The translations under genes and the position numbers were made by a program. Shown here in pieces: positions 37,834-47,200 of a stretch of 47,821 nucleotides of DNA. The DNA comes from Hyphomicrobiales bacterium (GTDB lineage Bacteria; Pseudomonadota; Alphaproteobacteria; Rhizobiales; Xanthobacteraceae), in assembly GCA_003135415.1 (NCBI GenBank), contig PLBP01000038.1:80983-128803 (forward strand), given 5' to 3'. The first letter of the stretch is position 1. Every line of letters begins with the position of its first letter. Under the pieces are notes generated by a model, which did no database searches, was not told the DNA's origin, and worked only from the letters and a program-made list of their open reading frames with translations.

Positions 37834-38715
37834 ATGACGGCGCAGGAGCGTTCGCGATTGGGTCGGGGCCTTGCCGCCCTGATTGGCGACGTGGGGGACG
37901 AAACCGCGGTGCTCGACCGCGCGCGCGGTGCCCAACGTCGGGTACCGATCGAATTCTTGCGGCCCAATCCCCGCAACCCGCGCCGCCGGTTCAACGAAGA
38001 AGAGCTGGCCGAACTCGCGGCTTCGGTCGGCGAGAAGGGAATTCTACAGCCGATCCTGGTTCGCGGCGTTGCCGGCAACGCCGATCTTTTCGAGATCGTC
38101 GCCGGCGAGCGGCGTTGGCGCGCGGCGCAGAAGGCGGGCTTGCGCGATGTGCCGGTTCTCTTAATGGACATCGGCGACCGCGAGGCGCTCGAAATCGCCA
38201 TCGTCGAGAACGTGCAGCGCGCCGACCTCAACCCGCTCGAGGAATCGGCGGGCTACGAATCGCTGATGGACGAGTTCAAATATACCCAAGCCGATCTCGC
38301 GCGCGTGGTCGGAAAGAGCCGCAGCCACGTCGCCAATACGCTGCGCTTGCAGAAATTGCCGCCGAGCGTGAAACGCTATCTGGCCGACGGGAAATTGACC
38401 GCGGGGCACGCGCGCGCGCTGCTTGGGCACGAAGATCCCGAGGGGCTCGCGAAAATGATCGTCGAGCATGGCTTGAATGTGCGCGAGGCGGAAGCGCGCG
38501 CGCAAGAACGGCCGGTGGCGCGCGGCAAGCGGACCAAGCGCCGGACGAAGGCCGCGAAGAGCCCCGACATTCGTGCCCTGGAGCGGCGACTCAGCGATGC
38601 CTTGGGATTGTCTGTCGAGATCGCCCAGCGCGGCGCCGGCGGCGAGGTGAGGGTCCGCTACAAGACGTTCGAACAGTTCGAAGCGATTTCCCGCAAGCTA
38701 GGCGGAAGACATTGA
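37834..38715 (+). CDS. parB: Chromosome-partitioning protein ParB
   Basis: CTP-dependent clamp that loads at parS and spreads. The 293-residue protein has an N-terminal ParA-interacting segment with RLGRGLAALIGD. The CTP-binding domain carries FLRPNPRNPRRRF, KGILQPILVR and the Arg patch GERRWRA (91-97). The HTH region (about 135-195) has IVENVQRADLNPLEEAxGY-type sequence (here IVENVQRADLNPLEESAGY) and KSRSHVANTLRL. The C-terminal dimerisation domain has ALERRLSDALGLSV and VRYKTFEQFEAI. A basic linker (about 225-250) is rich in Lys and Arg. Its 3' end overlaps holA by 18 bp in the opposite direction. Confidence 0.97.
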   Translation: MTAQERSRLGRGLAALIGDVGDETAVLDRARGAQRRVPIEFLRPNPRNPRRRFNEEELAELAASVGEKGILQPILVRGVAGNADLFEIVAGERRWRAAQKAGLRDVPVLLMDIGDREALEIAIVENVQRADLNPLEESAGYESLMDEFKYTQADLARVVGKSRSHVANTLRLQKLPPSVKRYLADGKLTAGHARALLGHEDPEGLAKMIVEHGLNVREAEARAQERPVARGKRTKRRTKAAKSPDIRALERRLSDALGLSVEIAQRGAGGEVRVRYKTFEQFEAISRKLGGRH

Positions 38716-39753
38716 GGGCCGCGATCTCGCGCCGCGCGCGAGATTGAGCAGCGCGCGCTCCACGATCGCATCCGCGAGAGTGAAGTTTCGCCGAGCCTCG
38801 AGATTGGCGAGCGACAGCGATACGATTGTGCCTTCGAGGGCGGCGGCATCCAGACGCGCCAGCGCGCGTTCGAAGGCGGCCTTGCGCCGGAAGAATATTT
38901 TCGGCCGGGCGCCTTCGATGACGTCTGCGGGCTTTCCGCCGCGGTCGACGGACAAGCGCAGCCGGTGGAGATTCACCACATGCCGGATCGCAGCACTTAG
39001 GATGGAAGTCGCGGAAACGCCTGCGGCGCGGGCTTTTCGGAGCGCTACGAGTGCGGCCTCCCGCTCGCCCGCCGCGGCCGCGTCGATGGCGTCGTCGAGC
39101 ACAAGGGCGGAAGCGTCAGCGATGATCGCCTCCACGTCCTCAAGGCCGATCCGCCCCTCGCCTTGTGCGTAGAGCGCGAGCTTGTCGAGCTCGGCTCGCG
39201 ATGCGAGACGGTCGGCGCCGAGCAGCCCCATCAGTTCCTCGCGCGCATCGGGTTCGATCGTGAGGCCGGCATCTTTTAGCGTACGCTCGATCAGGCGCAT
39301 CACGTCTCGCTCATTGTCGGCATAGCAGGGGATGACCGCGGCGACGGGCGACTTCTCACAAAGCGAGCGCAAGGGCGACGTCGGACGCAGCTCTCCCGCC
39401 TCGATCAGGATGAGGGCTTGCGGCGGATCGTCGAGCAGCGCTTCGAGCGCGGGGGCACAATTGCGGGAGCCGGCGCGGATGCGCACGATCCTGCGGCTGC
39501 CGAACAAGCCGAAGGTTCGCGCCTCGTCTTGCAACAGGCCGGGATCCGACGCGATGGCGTCACCCTCAAGCGCTACGATGGCAAAGGGATCGCTGTTGTC
39601 GCTTGCCGCGGCGGCGAGAACAGCCGTTATGCGCTCGCTCACGAGCCCGGCGTCGGGGCCGTAAATCAGAACGACAGGGCGTCGCGGATCGGGGCGGGCG
39701 AGGAAGCTGTCGATTTCGCCGGCGCGGAGCGCGACCACGGGCGATCCGCCCAT
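38698..39753 (-). CDS. holA: DNA polymerase III delta subunit
   Basis: Clamp-loader subunit that opens the beta clamp. The 351-residue protein has the HolA layout: N-terminal AAA-like domain with PVVLIYGPDAGLVSERI and TFGLFGSRRIVRIRAGS, then ALILIEAGELRPTSPLRSL and a conserved C-terminal helical region with GADRLASRAELDKLALYA and SATSILSAAIRHVVNLHRL. The P-loop is degenerate, as expected of delta. It starts on the last base of the lptE stop and its tail overlaps parB convergently. Confidence 0.92.
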   Translation of the reverse strand: MGGSPVVALRAGEIDSFLARPDPRRPVVLIYGPDAGLVSERITAVLAAAASDNSDPFAIVALEGDAIASDPGLLQDEARTFGLFGSRRIVRIRAGSRNCAPALEALLDDPPQALILIEAGELRPTSPLRSLCEKSPVAAVIPCYADNERDVMRLIERTLKDAGLTIEPDAREELMGLLGADRLASRAELDKLALYAQGEGRIGLEDVEAIIADASALVLDDAIDAAAAGEREAALVALRKARAAGVSATSILSAAIRHVVNLHRLRLSVDRGGKPADVIEGARPKIFFRRKAAFERALARLDAAALEGTIVSLSLANLEARRNFTLADAIVERALLNLARGARSRPSMSSA

Positions 39754-40298
39754 CAGCCGCGCAGCAGGAAGAACGAGGCGACGCGGGTGCGAATCTGTTC
39801 CGCCACGAGCTTGGCGGCTTGGTTCTCGGCGTTGCGCAATGCGCGTACGCGGGCGTAGCGCTGCTGGGTGCGGTCGATCGTGACGCGCGCGATTGCTTTG
39901 TCGGTCAATACGATCTTTTCGTCGGCGATGCTTAGCAAAGTGTAGCTTATGTCGATCGCGACGGTTTCGTTATCCGGCAGACCGGTCTGCAGGTCGACGA
40001 GCGCACTGTAGGAGTTGGTCGCGATCACCAGGTTGAGGCGATAGGGTGCGCCGACTGGATTGCCCTCGCCGCCCGACAATTCGAAAATGATGTCGTTTCT
40101 GATTTCCTGCCCGACGCGGCCGTCAATCTTCGCGATTTCGACGTCACGCATGGCCTCGCGCAAATTCGGTCCGTTGCTACCGGTCAAGGAGCGGTCACCG
40201 TACATCGGCTGAAAGCAGCCCGCGAGCATGCCCGCGAGCATGGCGGCGCCGGCCAACTGGCGGCAATTGCGGCGAGCGCTCTGTTCAAACGACGACAT
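39753..40298 (-). CDS. lptE: LPS-assembly lipoprotein LptE
   Basis: Outer-membrane lipoprotein that plugs and assembles the LptD barrel for LPS export. The 181-residue product has a signal ending MLAGC, with lipidated Cys28. [50 protein letters not shown] and [20 protein letters not shown] follow, typical of alphaproteobacterial LptE. It sits between leuS and holA, the usual order in proteobacteria. It overlaps the leuS end by 14 bp. Confidence 0.9.
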   Translation of the reverse strand: MSSFEQSARRNCRQLAGAAMLAGMLAGCFQPMYGDRSLTGSNGPNLREAMRDVEIAKIDGRVGQEIRNDIIFELSGGEGNPVGAPYRLNLVIATNSYSALVDLQTGLPDNETVAIDISYTLLSIADEKIVLTDKAIARVTIDRTQQRYARVRALRNAENQAAKLVAEQIRTRVASFFLLRG

Positions 40299-42918
40299 TC
40301 ACGATCCTCTGCGCTACCACGATTACACGCTTCGGTACTCGGCCATCAAGCGTACGCTGGATGGCCTCAAGCGCGAGCACCGCGGCCTCGACTTCCTGAT
40401 CCGAGGCATTACGCGCAATGCTGACATCGGCCCGCTTCTTACCGTTAACCTGAACGGGTAAAGTAATCATTTCCTCGACCAGAAGACCGGGCTCGAGCAC
40501 GGGCCAGGGCTCGTCGGCGACGAGCGTCTTATGTCCAAGTGCCTCCCAGCATTGCTCGGCGAGATGCGGCAGCATCGGCGCGGCGATGCGGATGAGAATG
40601 TCAGCGGCCTCCCGCACGGCGCAGGCGAGATCGGTGGAGATTTTGCCTCCGGTAGCGCGCAGGCCGTTGAGCGAAGCGGTGAGCGCATTCGCCAATTCAT
40701 AAATATGCGCGACGGAGCGATTGAAGCGAAGCCGTTGAATATCCTCGCTCACATGCGCGAGCGCGCCATGCGCGGCCTTGCGGATGTCTTCGGCGTCGGC
40801 AGAAAAGGTTGAAGGGCGCGCGGCATTTGCGGGTGCCGCGAATTCGGCAAGCTCGTTCGTGAGCCGCCACAGGCGCTGCACGAACCGGTAAGCGCCCTGA
40901 ACGCCATCCTCGGTCCAGATCACGTCGCGGTCGGGAGGCGAGTCGGAGAGCATGAACCACCGCGCGGTGTCGGCCCCGAAGGTCGACAGGATGTCGTCGG
41001 GGTCAACTGTATTGCGCTTCGATTTAGACATCTTTTCGATGGGGCCGATTTCGAGCTTTTCGCCGCTACTAGCGAGGCTTGCGCGGCGTTCGCTACCCTC
41101 GGCCTCGAATTTTACCGCCGCCAGCTCGACATAAGTGCCGTCGGCCTTGCGGTAGGTCTCGTGCACCACCATGCCCTGGGTGAACATGCCCTTGAACGGC
41201 TCGTCGATGTCGATGTGGCCGGTCGCCTTCATTGCACGGGTAAAGAAGCGCGAATAAAGCAAGTGCAGGATCGCGTGCTCGACGCCGCCGATATATTGAT
41301 CGACTGGCATCCAGTAGCGCTCGGCTTTCGGCTCGGTCGGCGTCTTGGCATCGGGCGCGGTGAAGCGGATGAAATACCAGGACGAGTCGACGAAAGTGTC
41401 CATCGTGTCGGTTTCGCGCAAAGCCCGCTTGCCGCAACGCGGACAGGAGACGTTCTTCCAGGTCGGATGGCGGTCGAGCGGGTTGCCCGGCCGGTCGAAG
41501 TCGACGTCCTCCGGCAGGACGACCGGCAAATCCTTCTCCGGCACCGGCACGATGCCGCAATCCTCGCAATGGATCACCGGGATCGGACAGCCCCAATAGC
41601 GCTGGCGGGAAATTCCCCAGTCGCGGAGCCGATAATGAATCTGCCGCTTCGCCACCGGACGGTTGCCGCGCGTTTCCTTTTCCAGGCGCTTCGCGACTTC
41701 TTCCTTCGCGGCCGCGATACCGAGGCCGTCGAGGAAGCGCGAATTCGCAAGCCGGCCGTCGCCGTCATAGGCTTCGTTCGCGATCTTGAACGTCTTCGGA
41801 TCAGCGTCCGCGGGCACGACGACCGGCGTTATCGGTAGTTTATATTTGCGGGCGAAGTCGAGGTCGCGCTGGTCGTGCGCCGGGCAGCCGAAAATCGCGC
41901 CGGTGCCGTATTCCATCAAGATGAAGTTCGCGACATAGACCGGTAATTCCCACTTCGGATCGAAGGGATGAATGGCGCGAAGACCGGTGTCGACGCCCTT
42001 TTTCTCGGCCTTGTCGATCAATTCCTGCGCGGTGCCGGTTCTGCGGCACTCCTCGATGAAGGCCGCGAGTTTCGGATCGCGCAGGGCGAGTGCCGCCGCC
42101 AGCGGATGATCGGGCGCGAGCGCTACGAACGAGGCGCCGAACAAAGTGTCGGGCCGTGTCGTGAAGATTTCGATCTCGTCGAAATTCTTCGGCGCGCCCT
42201 TCGGTGCCAGCGCGAAACGCGCAAGCAAGCCTTCCGAGCGGCCGATCCAGTTTTTTTGCATCAACCGGACTTTCTCCGGCCAGCGCTCGAGTCCGTCGAT
42301 CGCCTTTAAGAGCTCGTCGGAGTATTTCGTGATCCTGAAGAACCACTGCGTGAGCTCGCGCGCTTCGACCTCGGCGCCGGAGCGCCAGCCGCGGCCATCG
42401 ATCACCTGCTCATTGGCGAGCACGGTCTGGTCGACCGGATCCCAATTTACCCTTGAGGTCTTGCGCTCGACGAGCCCCGCCTGCATGAAGTCGAGAAACA
42501 GCTTTTGCTGATGGCGGTAGTAGGACGGATCGCAGGTCGCGAGTTCGCGCGACCAATCGAGCGAGAGGCCCATCGATTTCAGCTGCGCCTTCATCGCGGC
42601 GATGTTTTCGTAGGTCCATTTCTTCGGGTGGACCTTGTTCGCCATCGCGGCGTTTTCGGCCGGCATGCCGAAGGCGTCCCAGCCCATCGGGTGCAGCACG
42701 TTGTTGCCCATGGCGCGCATATAGCGCGCGATCACGTCGCCGATGGTGTAGTTGCGGACGTGCCCCATGTGGATGCGCCCCGAGGGATAGGGAAACATCT
42801 CGAGCACGTAGTATTTCGGGCGCGGGTCATCGTTGCGCGTACGAAAAATGCCGCGCTCTTCCCAGATTTTCTGCCAGCGGGGCTCGGCCTCGCGGGCGTT
42901 GTAGCGCTCGCTTTTCAT
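40285..42918 (-). CDS. leuS: Leucyl-tRNA synthetase
   Basis: Class I synthetase charging tRNA-Leu. From ATG 42918 it has 877 residues. It shows [20 protein letters not shown] with the HMGH form of the HIGH motif (50-53), [14 protein letters not shown] and [16 protein letters not shown]1 editing domain holds [20 protein letters not shown] and [31 protein letters not shown] and VSCPRCG may form a zinc site. [14 protein letters not shown] carries KMSKS, and [13 protein letters not shown] follows. The frame is open to 42972 without support. It heads leuS-lptE-holA. Confidence 0.98.
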   Translation of the reverse strand: MKSERYNAREAEPRWQKIWEERGIFRTRNDDPRPKYYVLEMFPYPSGRIHMGHVRNYTIGDVIARYMRAMGNNVLHPMGWDAFGMPAENAAMANKVHPKKWTYENIAAMKAQLKSMGLSLDWSRELATCDPSYYRHQQKLFLDFMQAGLVERKTSRVNWDPVDQTVLANEQVIDGRGWRSGAEVEARELTQWFFRITKYSDELLKAIDGLERWPEKVRLMQKNWIGRSEGLLARFALAPKGAPKNFDEIEIFTTRPDTLFGASFVALAPDHPLAAALALRDPKLAAFIEECRRTGTAQELIDKAEKKGVDTGLRAIHPFDPKWELPVYVANFILMEYGTGAIFGCPAHDQRDLDFARKYKLPITPVVVPADADPKTFKIANEAYDGDGRLANSRFLDGLGIAAAKEEVAKRLEKETRGNRPVAKRQIHYRLRDWGISRQRYWGCPIPVIHCEDCGIVPVPEKDLPVVLPEDVDFDRPGNPLDRHPTWKNVSCPRCGKRALRETDTMDTFVDSSWYFIRFTAPDAKTPTEPKAERYWMPVDQYIGGVEHAILHLLYSRFFTRAMKATGHIDIDEPFKGMFTQGMVVHETYRKADGTYVELAAVKFEAEGSERRASLASSGEKLEIGPIEKMSKSKRNTVDPDDILSTFGADTARWFMLSDSPPDRDVIWTEDGVQGAYRFVQRLWRLTNELAEFAAPANAARPSTFSADAEDIRKAAHGALAHVSEDIQRLRFNRSVAHIYELANALTASLNGLRATGGKISTDLACAVREAADILIRIAAPMLPHLAEQCWEALGHKTLVADEPWPVLEPGLLVEEMITLPVQVNGKKRADVSIARNASDQEVEAAVLALEAIQRTLDGRVPKRVIVVAQRIVNVVV

Positions 42919-43035
42919 CGTTCCATGGCGGCGGATTCGGGCGACAGGACACGAAAAATCCCTTGCGGTCAATGTCTTGCGGGAGGCTCCGTTGCGCCAT
43001 GAGCAGGCCGGCTATAAATGCATGGAGGATCTGCG

Positions 43036-43728
43036 ATGCTAAAAGCCGTCAAAGGCGACAGACCCAAAAATACCGCCGAGCGGCTCGATTTCATTCGTGC
43101 CGAAATCAGAAAAGCCGCGCTTGGAAACGCTCGCGATCCGGCGAATGTCACGCTCGTCGCGGTGAGCAAGACGTTTCCGGCGGAAGCGATCCTGCCGGCG
43201 CTAGAAGCGGGCCATCGCGTCTTCGGCGAAAATCGCGTGCAGGAAGCGAAGGCGAAATGGCCGGCGCTGCGCGCGCGGTTTCCGGACCTTGAGCTTCACC
43301 TCATCGGGCCGTTGCAATCGAACAAGGCGCGGGAAGCCGTCGAATTGTTCGACGCAATCCATACCGTCGACCGGCCAAAGATCGCCATGGCGCTTGCCGA
43401 GGAAATCGCGCGCCAGGGTAAACGGCCGCGTCTGTTCGTCGAGGTCAACACCGGCGGCGAGGAGCAGAAAGCGGGGGTACTGCCCGAGACGGTCGATGCT
43501 TTTATTCATGCGTGCCGCGAACAACATCGGCTCGCGATCGAAGGCTTGATGTGCATCCCGCCTTTCGACGAGCCGCCGGCGACGCACTTCGCGCTGTTGC
43601 AAAAAATCGCGCGGCGGAACGGCCTCTCGGGTCTCTCAATGGGCATGAGCGCCGATTTTCAGCGCGCGATCGCCTTCGGCGCGACCCACGTGCGGGTGGG
43701 AAGCGCGATCTTCGGTACGCGAGACTGA
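43036..43728 (+). CDS. PLP-binding protein of the YggS/PROSC family
   Basis: Cytoplasmic pyridoxal-phosphate homeostasis protein. From ATG 43036 (GGAGG seven bases upstream) it has 230 residues. It shows NVTLVAVSKTFPAEAILPAL with the PLP-binding Lys, FGENRVQEAKAKWPAL, LHLIGPLQSNKAREAVELFD, LFVEVNTGGEEQKAGVLP, IEGLMCIPPFDEP and LSMGMSADFQRAIAFGATHV. The frame extends to 43018 but the later ATG has the better ribosome-binding site. It is divergent from leuS and converges with the L,D-transpeptidase gene two bases away. Confidence 0.95.
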   Translation: MLKAVKGDRPKNTAERLDFIRAEIRKAALGNARDPANVTLVAVSKTFPAEAILPALEAGHRVFGENRVQEAKAKWPALRARFPDLELHLIGPLQSNKAREAVELFDAIHTVDRPKIAMALAEEIARQGKRPRLFVEVNTGGEEQKAGVLPETVDAFIHACREQHRLAIEGLMCIPPFDEPPATHFALLQKIARRNGLSGLSMGMSADFQRAIAFGATHVRVGSAIFGTRD

Positions 43729-43730
43729 AT

Positions 43731-44261
43731 TCAACGGATCTCGATCACGGCATTCTTGCGAAGCCGCGGCAGCAGGCGGCGGAGGTCGCCTTCTCTCAGC
43801 GCCACGCAGCCCGCGGTCGGAAGAAACCCCGGGCGCGCCAGATGAATGAACACGGCGCTGCCGCGGCCCGCGATGCGCGGGCGCGTATTGTGATTGAGCT
43901 CGATGATGAGATCGTAGACGTGATCGTCGCGCCACAGCCGGTCTCCCGGCGCGCTCGCTTCAAGCCGGATCGGGCGATTGTAGCGGCGGTCGGAAGCATT
44001 CTCGCACCAGGCATCGTCGCGCTCGATTCGGCGAAGCGGCAACGCGGTGCGCGGTCTCGGCATGCGGTCGCCGCGCCACCACAGACGGAGAAGACGAAAC
44101 CGCCCGCGCGGCGTTCCGCCATCGCCCTCGCGTTTGTTCGCCGCAATCCCGGTGCGGCCGAGCGCAACGGGAAGAGCAGCGCCATAACCGCGCAAGATGC
44201 CGCGCGATGGCTCGCCCGGCGCTCGCGCAACCGTGAAGACCGCGTGTTTTGATTTTCCCAT
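43731..44261 (-). CDS. L,D-transpeptidase (YkuD) domain protein without signal peptide
   Basis: The YkuD fold forms 3-3 crosslinks in peptidoglycan or attaches lipoproteins. The 176-residue product has GRTGIAANKREGDGGTPRGR at the domain start, HVYDLIIELNHNTRP, and the catalytic core FIHLARPGFLPTAGCVALRE with His140 and Cys152. The catalytic pair is intact, but the motif reads TAGC in place of the common SxGC. I see no hydrophobic export signal from the ATG at 44261. Either an upstream start is used or the protein is not exported by Sec. Arg- and Trp-rich composition is notable. Confidence 0.82.
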   Translation of the reverse strand: MGKSKHAVFTVARAPGEPSRGILRGYGAALPVALGRTGIAANKREGDGGTPRGRFRLLRLWWRGDRMPRPRTALPLRRIERDDAWCENASDRRYNRPIRLEASAPGDRLWRDDHVYDLIIELNHNTRPRIAGRGSAVFIHLARPGFLPTAGCVALREGDLRRLLPRLRKNAVIEIR

Positions 44262-44362
44262 GCCCGCTCTTGCCTAGCACCATTCGGTGGGGTCTAGCTC
44301 CGCCTGCTCATCTGGCCGGGGCGCCAGCCGATGATATAAACTCGCCAGAAGCAGAGGAACTT

Positions 44363-45049
44363 ATGGCTACGACACGCAAAATCCTGGTGGTCGACGACGA
44401 AGCCGAACTCCGCCAGGCGCTCGCGGAACAGCTCGCCTTGCATGAGGAATTCGAGACCGAAACCGCCGATACGGCGCAGACAGCCCTGCAGCAGGCGAAG
44501 AACGGCCATTTCGATCTTGTGATCATGGATGTCGGGCTTCCCGACATGGACGGCCGCGAGGCGGTGAAAATCCTGCGCAAGAACGGCTTTAAGGCGCCGG
44601 TGATCATGCTGACCGGCCATGACGCCGACTCCGACACGATTCTGGGCTTGGAGGCCGGCGCCAATGATTACGTCACCAAGCCGTTTCGGTTCGCCGTTCT
44701 GCTCGCACGCATTCGTGCGCAACTCCGGAGCCACGAGGCGAGCGAAGACGCCGTCTTCCCGATCGGGCCCTACAGCTTCCGCCCCGGCGCGAAGCTTTTG
44801 GTGAACGAGCGCGGCTCGAAAGTGCGCCTGACGGAAAAGGAAACCGCGATCCTTCGCTACCTCTACCGCTCGGGGCAAAACCCGGTATCGCGCGAGGTGC
44901 TGTTGCAAGAAGTCTGGGGCTATAATTCCGGCGTCACCACCCACACGCTGGAGACGCATATTTACCGGCTGCGGCAGAAGATCGAGAAGGATCCGGCGAA
45001 CGCGGCGCTATTGGTGACCGAGGCCGGCGGTTACAAGCTCGTGCCGTAG
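44363..45049 (+). CDS. OmpR-family response regulator
   Basis: DNA-binding response regulator of 228 residues from ATG 44363. The receiver has ILVVDDEAELRQALAEQL, phospho-Asp56 in DLVIMDVGLPDMDG, VIMLTGHDADSDTILGLEAG, and Lys-Pro in YVTKPFRF. The winged helix has LTEKETAILRYLYRSGQNPV, SREVLLQEVWGYNSGVTTHT and LETHIYRLRQKIEKDP. It is followed after four bases by a cyclic-nucleotide-binding gene. The pair, near xthA and ftsK, resembles the CenR/OtpR locus of rhizobia and Brucella; that name is an inference from context. No histidine kinase is adjacent. Confidence 0.92.
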   Translation: MATTRKILVVDDEAELRQALAEQLALHEEFETETADTAQTALQQAKNGHFDLVIMDVGLPDMDGREAVKILRKNGFKAPVIMLTGHDADSDTILGLEAGANDYVTKPFRFAVLLARIRAQLRSHEASEDAVFPIGPYSFRPGAKLLVNERGSKVRLTEKETAILRYLYRSGQNPVSREVLLQEVWGYNSGVTTHTLETHIYRLRQKIEKDPANAALLVTEAGGYKLVP

Positions 45050-45053
45050 CCGC

Positions 45054-45536
45054 ATGGCGCTCGAAGACGACATCGATTTTCTCGACCGCATCCCGACGCT
45101 GCATCTCTTGGGCAAGGACGCATTGCGGATTCTCGCGATCAGCGTCGAAACCATCCGGCTCGGACGCGGCGATATTCTATTTGAAGAAGGCCAGCCGGCG
45201 GAGGGCGGCTTCGTGGTCGTCAACGGCTCGGTCGTATTGCAGCAGTCGGGCGACACCGCCGGCGACGATGCGATCACAGCGCGGCGCGGCTCGCTGATTG
45301 GGGAAACGGCGATGATCGTCGAGACGGTGCGGCCGTCGACGGCGATCGCGCTCGAATCGTCGATTTTATTCAGGATTCCACGCGTGGTCTTTATTCGCAT
45401 TCTCGAAGGCGAGCCGCAGGCGGCGACCGCGCTCCGCCGCTTGATCGCGGCGCGCGTGGGGCGGATCGTCGCCGATCTCGACCTCGTGCTTCCCCTGTTC
45501 GATGGCTCGGAAGAAGAGCCCGAGGACGTTCGGTAG
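45054..45536 (+). CDS. Cyclic-nucleotide-binding domain protein (CRP/PKA-R type)
   Basis: Single-domain cNMP sensor of 160 residues. The beta-roll contains GRGDILFEEGQPAEGGFVVV and VNGSVVLQQS, and the phosphate-binding cassette is GSLIGETAMIVETVRPSTAI. The cassette keeps the ribose-binding Glu84 and phosphate-binding Arg93. There is no DNA-binding helix-turn-helix, so it likely acts by protein contact, possibly on the response regulator four bases upstream. Its stop lies eight bases before a palindromic repeat. Confidence 0.88.
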   Translation: MALEDDIDFLDRIPTLHLLGKDALRILAISVETIRLGRGDILFEEGQPAEGGFVVVNGSVVLQQSGDTAGDDAITARRGSLIGETAMIVETVRPSTAIALESSILFRIPRVVFIRILEGEPQAATALRRLIAARVGRIVADLDLVLPLFDGSEEEPEDVR

Positions 45537-45543
45537 CGGGCGA

Positions 45544-45620
45544 TAGAGCATGATCTTTTCCGAAAACCGGTTCCCACCCCGGATCAAGTCCGGGGCAAGC
45601 TTTTTCGGGATCATGCTCTA
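45544..45620. repeat. Long nested palindromic repeat between the cNMP-binding gene and xthA
   Basis: Nearly identical to the copy at 20524, with arms TAGAGCATGATC and GATCATGCTCTA, the CCGAAAACCGGTTCCCAC core, and the inner palindrome CCCCGGATCAAGTCCGGGG. It sits between convergent genes. Its right-hand CTA is the TAG stop of xthA on the minus strand. A bidirectional terminator or mRNA-end role is inferred. Confidence 0.92.
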
Positions 45621-46436
45621 GAAATCGAAAGCCACGATCACCGGCACGTGGTCGGAAGGCTGCTTCCAGCCGCGCGTGTTACGGATGACGCTCATTTTGC
45701 GTGCGGTGCCGCGAAGTGCGGGGCTCGCCCAAACGTGATCGAGCCTGCGGCCGCGGTCGGATATTTCCCAATCGGCGGCGCGATAGCTCCACCAAGTGTA
45801 AAGCTTTTCGGAAGCGGGCACGAAACCGCGCATGACGTCGATCCAGCCGCCGGCTTGCTGAAAGACGCGGAATTTCTCCACCTCGACCGGCGTGTGACTG
45901 ACGACGTTCAAAAGTTGTTTGTGGCTCCAGACATCGTGCTCGAGTGGCGCCACGTTAAGATCGCCGACGAGGATCGAGCGCGCGCCGGCTTTCGCGTCGA
46001 GCGAGATGGCGTGAGCGGCCAATTCGTCGAGGAAGGCGAGCTTGTGGGCGAATTTCTCGTTGATCTCGGGATCGGGCTCGTCACCGCCCGCCGGCACGTA
46101 GAAATTATGAATCGTGATCGGCTGGGCGAGGCCGGCGGCGGCTCCGAGCACGACCGAGAGATGACGACAGTCTTCCTTGCGGCAGAATTTTTCTCGCTCT
46201 GCGCTTTCGATCGGATGGCGCGAGACCGTCGCGACACCATGATAGCCCTTTTGGCCGTAGATCTCGACGTGCGGATAGCCGATCTCCGCGAATTGCTTGC
46301 GCGGAAATTTGTCGTCGGGACATTTCGTTTCCTGCAAGCAGAGCACGTCGGGGGCGTGACGCTTGAGGAATCGCTTGACCTGCGGCAGCCGTAGCCGCAC
46401 GGAATTGATGTTCCATGTGATGACGGTGAAGCGCAT
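45618..46436 (-). CDS. xthA: Exodeoxyribonuclease III (AP endonuclease)
   Basis: Base-excision-repair AP endonuclease with 3'-phosphatase and exonuclease activity. The 272-residue protein shows TVITWNINSVRLRLPQV, LCLQETKCPDDKFP (metal Glu), YHGVATVSRHPIES, ILVGDLNVAPLEHDVW (catalytic Asp-Asn), YTWWSYRAADWE, GRRLDHVWASPAL and the terminal PSDHVPVIVAFDF with catalytic Asp-His. It starts 30 bp after lolA. Its stop codon is part of the palindromic repeat at 45544. Confidence 0.96.
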   Translation of the reverse strand: MRFTVITWNINSVRLRLPQVKRFLKRHAPDVLCLQETKCPDDKFPRKQFAEIGYPHVEIYGQKGYHGVATVSRHPIESAEREKFCRKEDCRHLSVVLGAAAGLAQPITIHNFYVPAGGDEPDPEINEKFAHKLAFLDELAAHAISLDAKAGARSILVGDLNVAPLEHDVWSHKQLLNVVSHTPVEVEKFRVFQQAGGWIDVMRGFVPASEKLYTWWSYRAADWEISDRGRRLDHVWASPALRGTARKMSVIRNTRGWKQPSDHVPVIVAFDF

Positions 46437-46466
46437 TGATTTTTGGATTAAAAAAGCGCGCGGCCG

Positions 46467-47120
46467 CTACTGCAGCACGCGCTCGTAATTGATTTTGAAG
46501 AGCTTCGGGTCCAGCCGCTTGCCGGGATCGAGATCGGATACCGCGACCGTGGTGTCGTAGCCCTGCGGATCGGTCACGGTCCATTGCTTGAGCTGCATGT
46601 CCTTCTTGCTGAACATGATCATCAGGCGGTGCGTTCCGGCGATGACGTTTTTGTCCTCGATCACGACGGTCACGAAAAGCTCGTCTTGATAGATGCCAGC
46701 GACACTCGCGTCTTTCATCAGATCGAGCTTGTCGGACAATAGAAACTTCAGAGGGGTCTGCGACAACGGATAGACGTCCTGGGTCGCGAGTTTGCGGTCG
46801 CGCACCGCTACCGTGTCGCCGTCGGAAATCAGTTCGATCGGGCTCGGCGGATCGTATTCGAAGCGGATCTTGCCGGGCTTCTGCATGTAAAATTGACCCT
46901 CGGTCTTATTCCCATCGGGTCCGACCTGAACGAACTTGCCGACCAATGTCGTGACCGAATTAAAATAATTATTGACCTTCTCCAGCGTGGCTCGCTGATT
47001 GGTGTCGAACGTAGGCCCCGGAGCAGGGGTCGGGTTCGTCGAAGGAGGTGCCGCGAGCACGGCGGTCGCGGCGAAAGCGCCGATGGCCGCGATCCGGAGA
47101 CTTGCTAAAACTCGTGTCAT
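46467..47120 (-). CDS. lolA: Outer-membrane lipoprotein carrier protein LolA
   Basis: Periplasmic carrier shuttling lipoproteins from LolCDE to the outer membrane. The 217-residue product has a cleavable signal ending about AVLAA and a Pro-rich linker. The LolA barrel contains LEKVNNYFNSVTTLVGKFVQ, GQFYMQKPGKIRFEYDPP, SDGDTVAVRDRKLATQDVYP and LSQTPLKFLLSDKLDL. The weak homology to E. coli LolA is normal for this class. It lies 80 bp after ftsK, the conserved neighbour in alphaproteobacteria. Confidence 0.92.
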   Translation of the reverse strand: MTRVLASLRIAAIGAFAATAVLAAPPSTNPTPAPGPTFDTNQRATLEKVNNYFNSVTTLVGKFVQVGPDGNKTEGQFYMQKPGKIRFEYDPPSPIELISDGDTVAVRDRKLATQDVYPLSQTPLKFLLSDKLDLMKDASVAGIYQDELFVTVVIEDKNVIAGTHRLMIMFSKKDMQLKQWTVTDPQGYDTTVAVSDLDPGKRLDPKLFKINYERVLQ

Positions 47121-47200
47121 GGTTCCTCAAAAAGGCGCACGCGACTCGGCGATCAGCTAGCGGCGAGTTATGGCGATTTGGCGGCCCACAGGCCGGTCGG

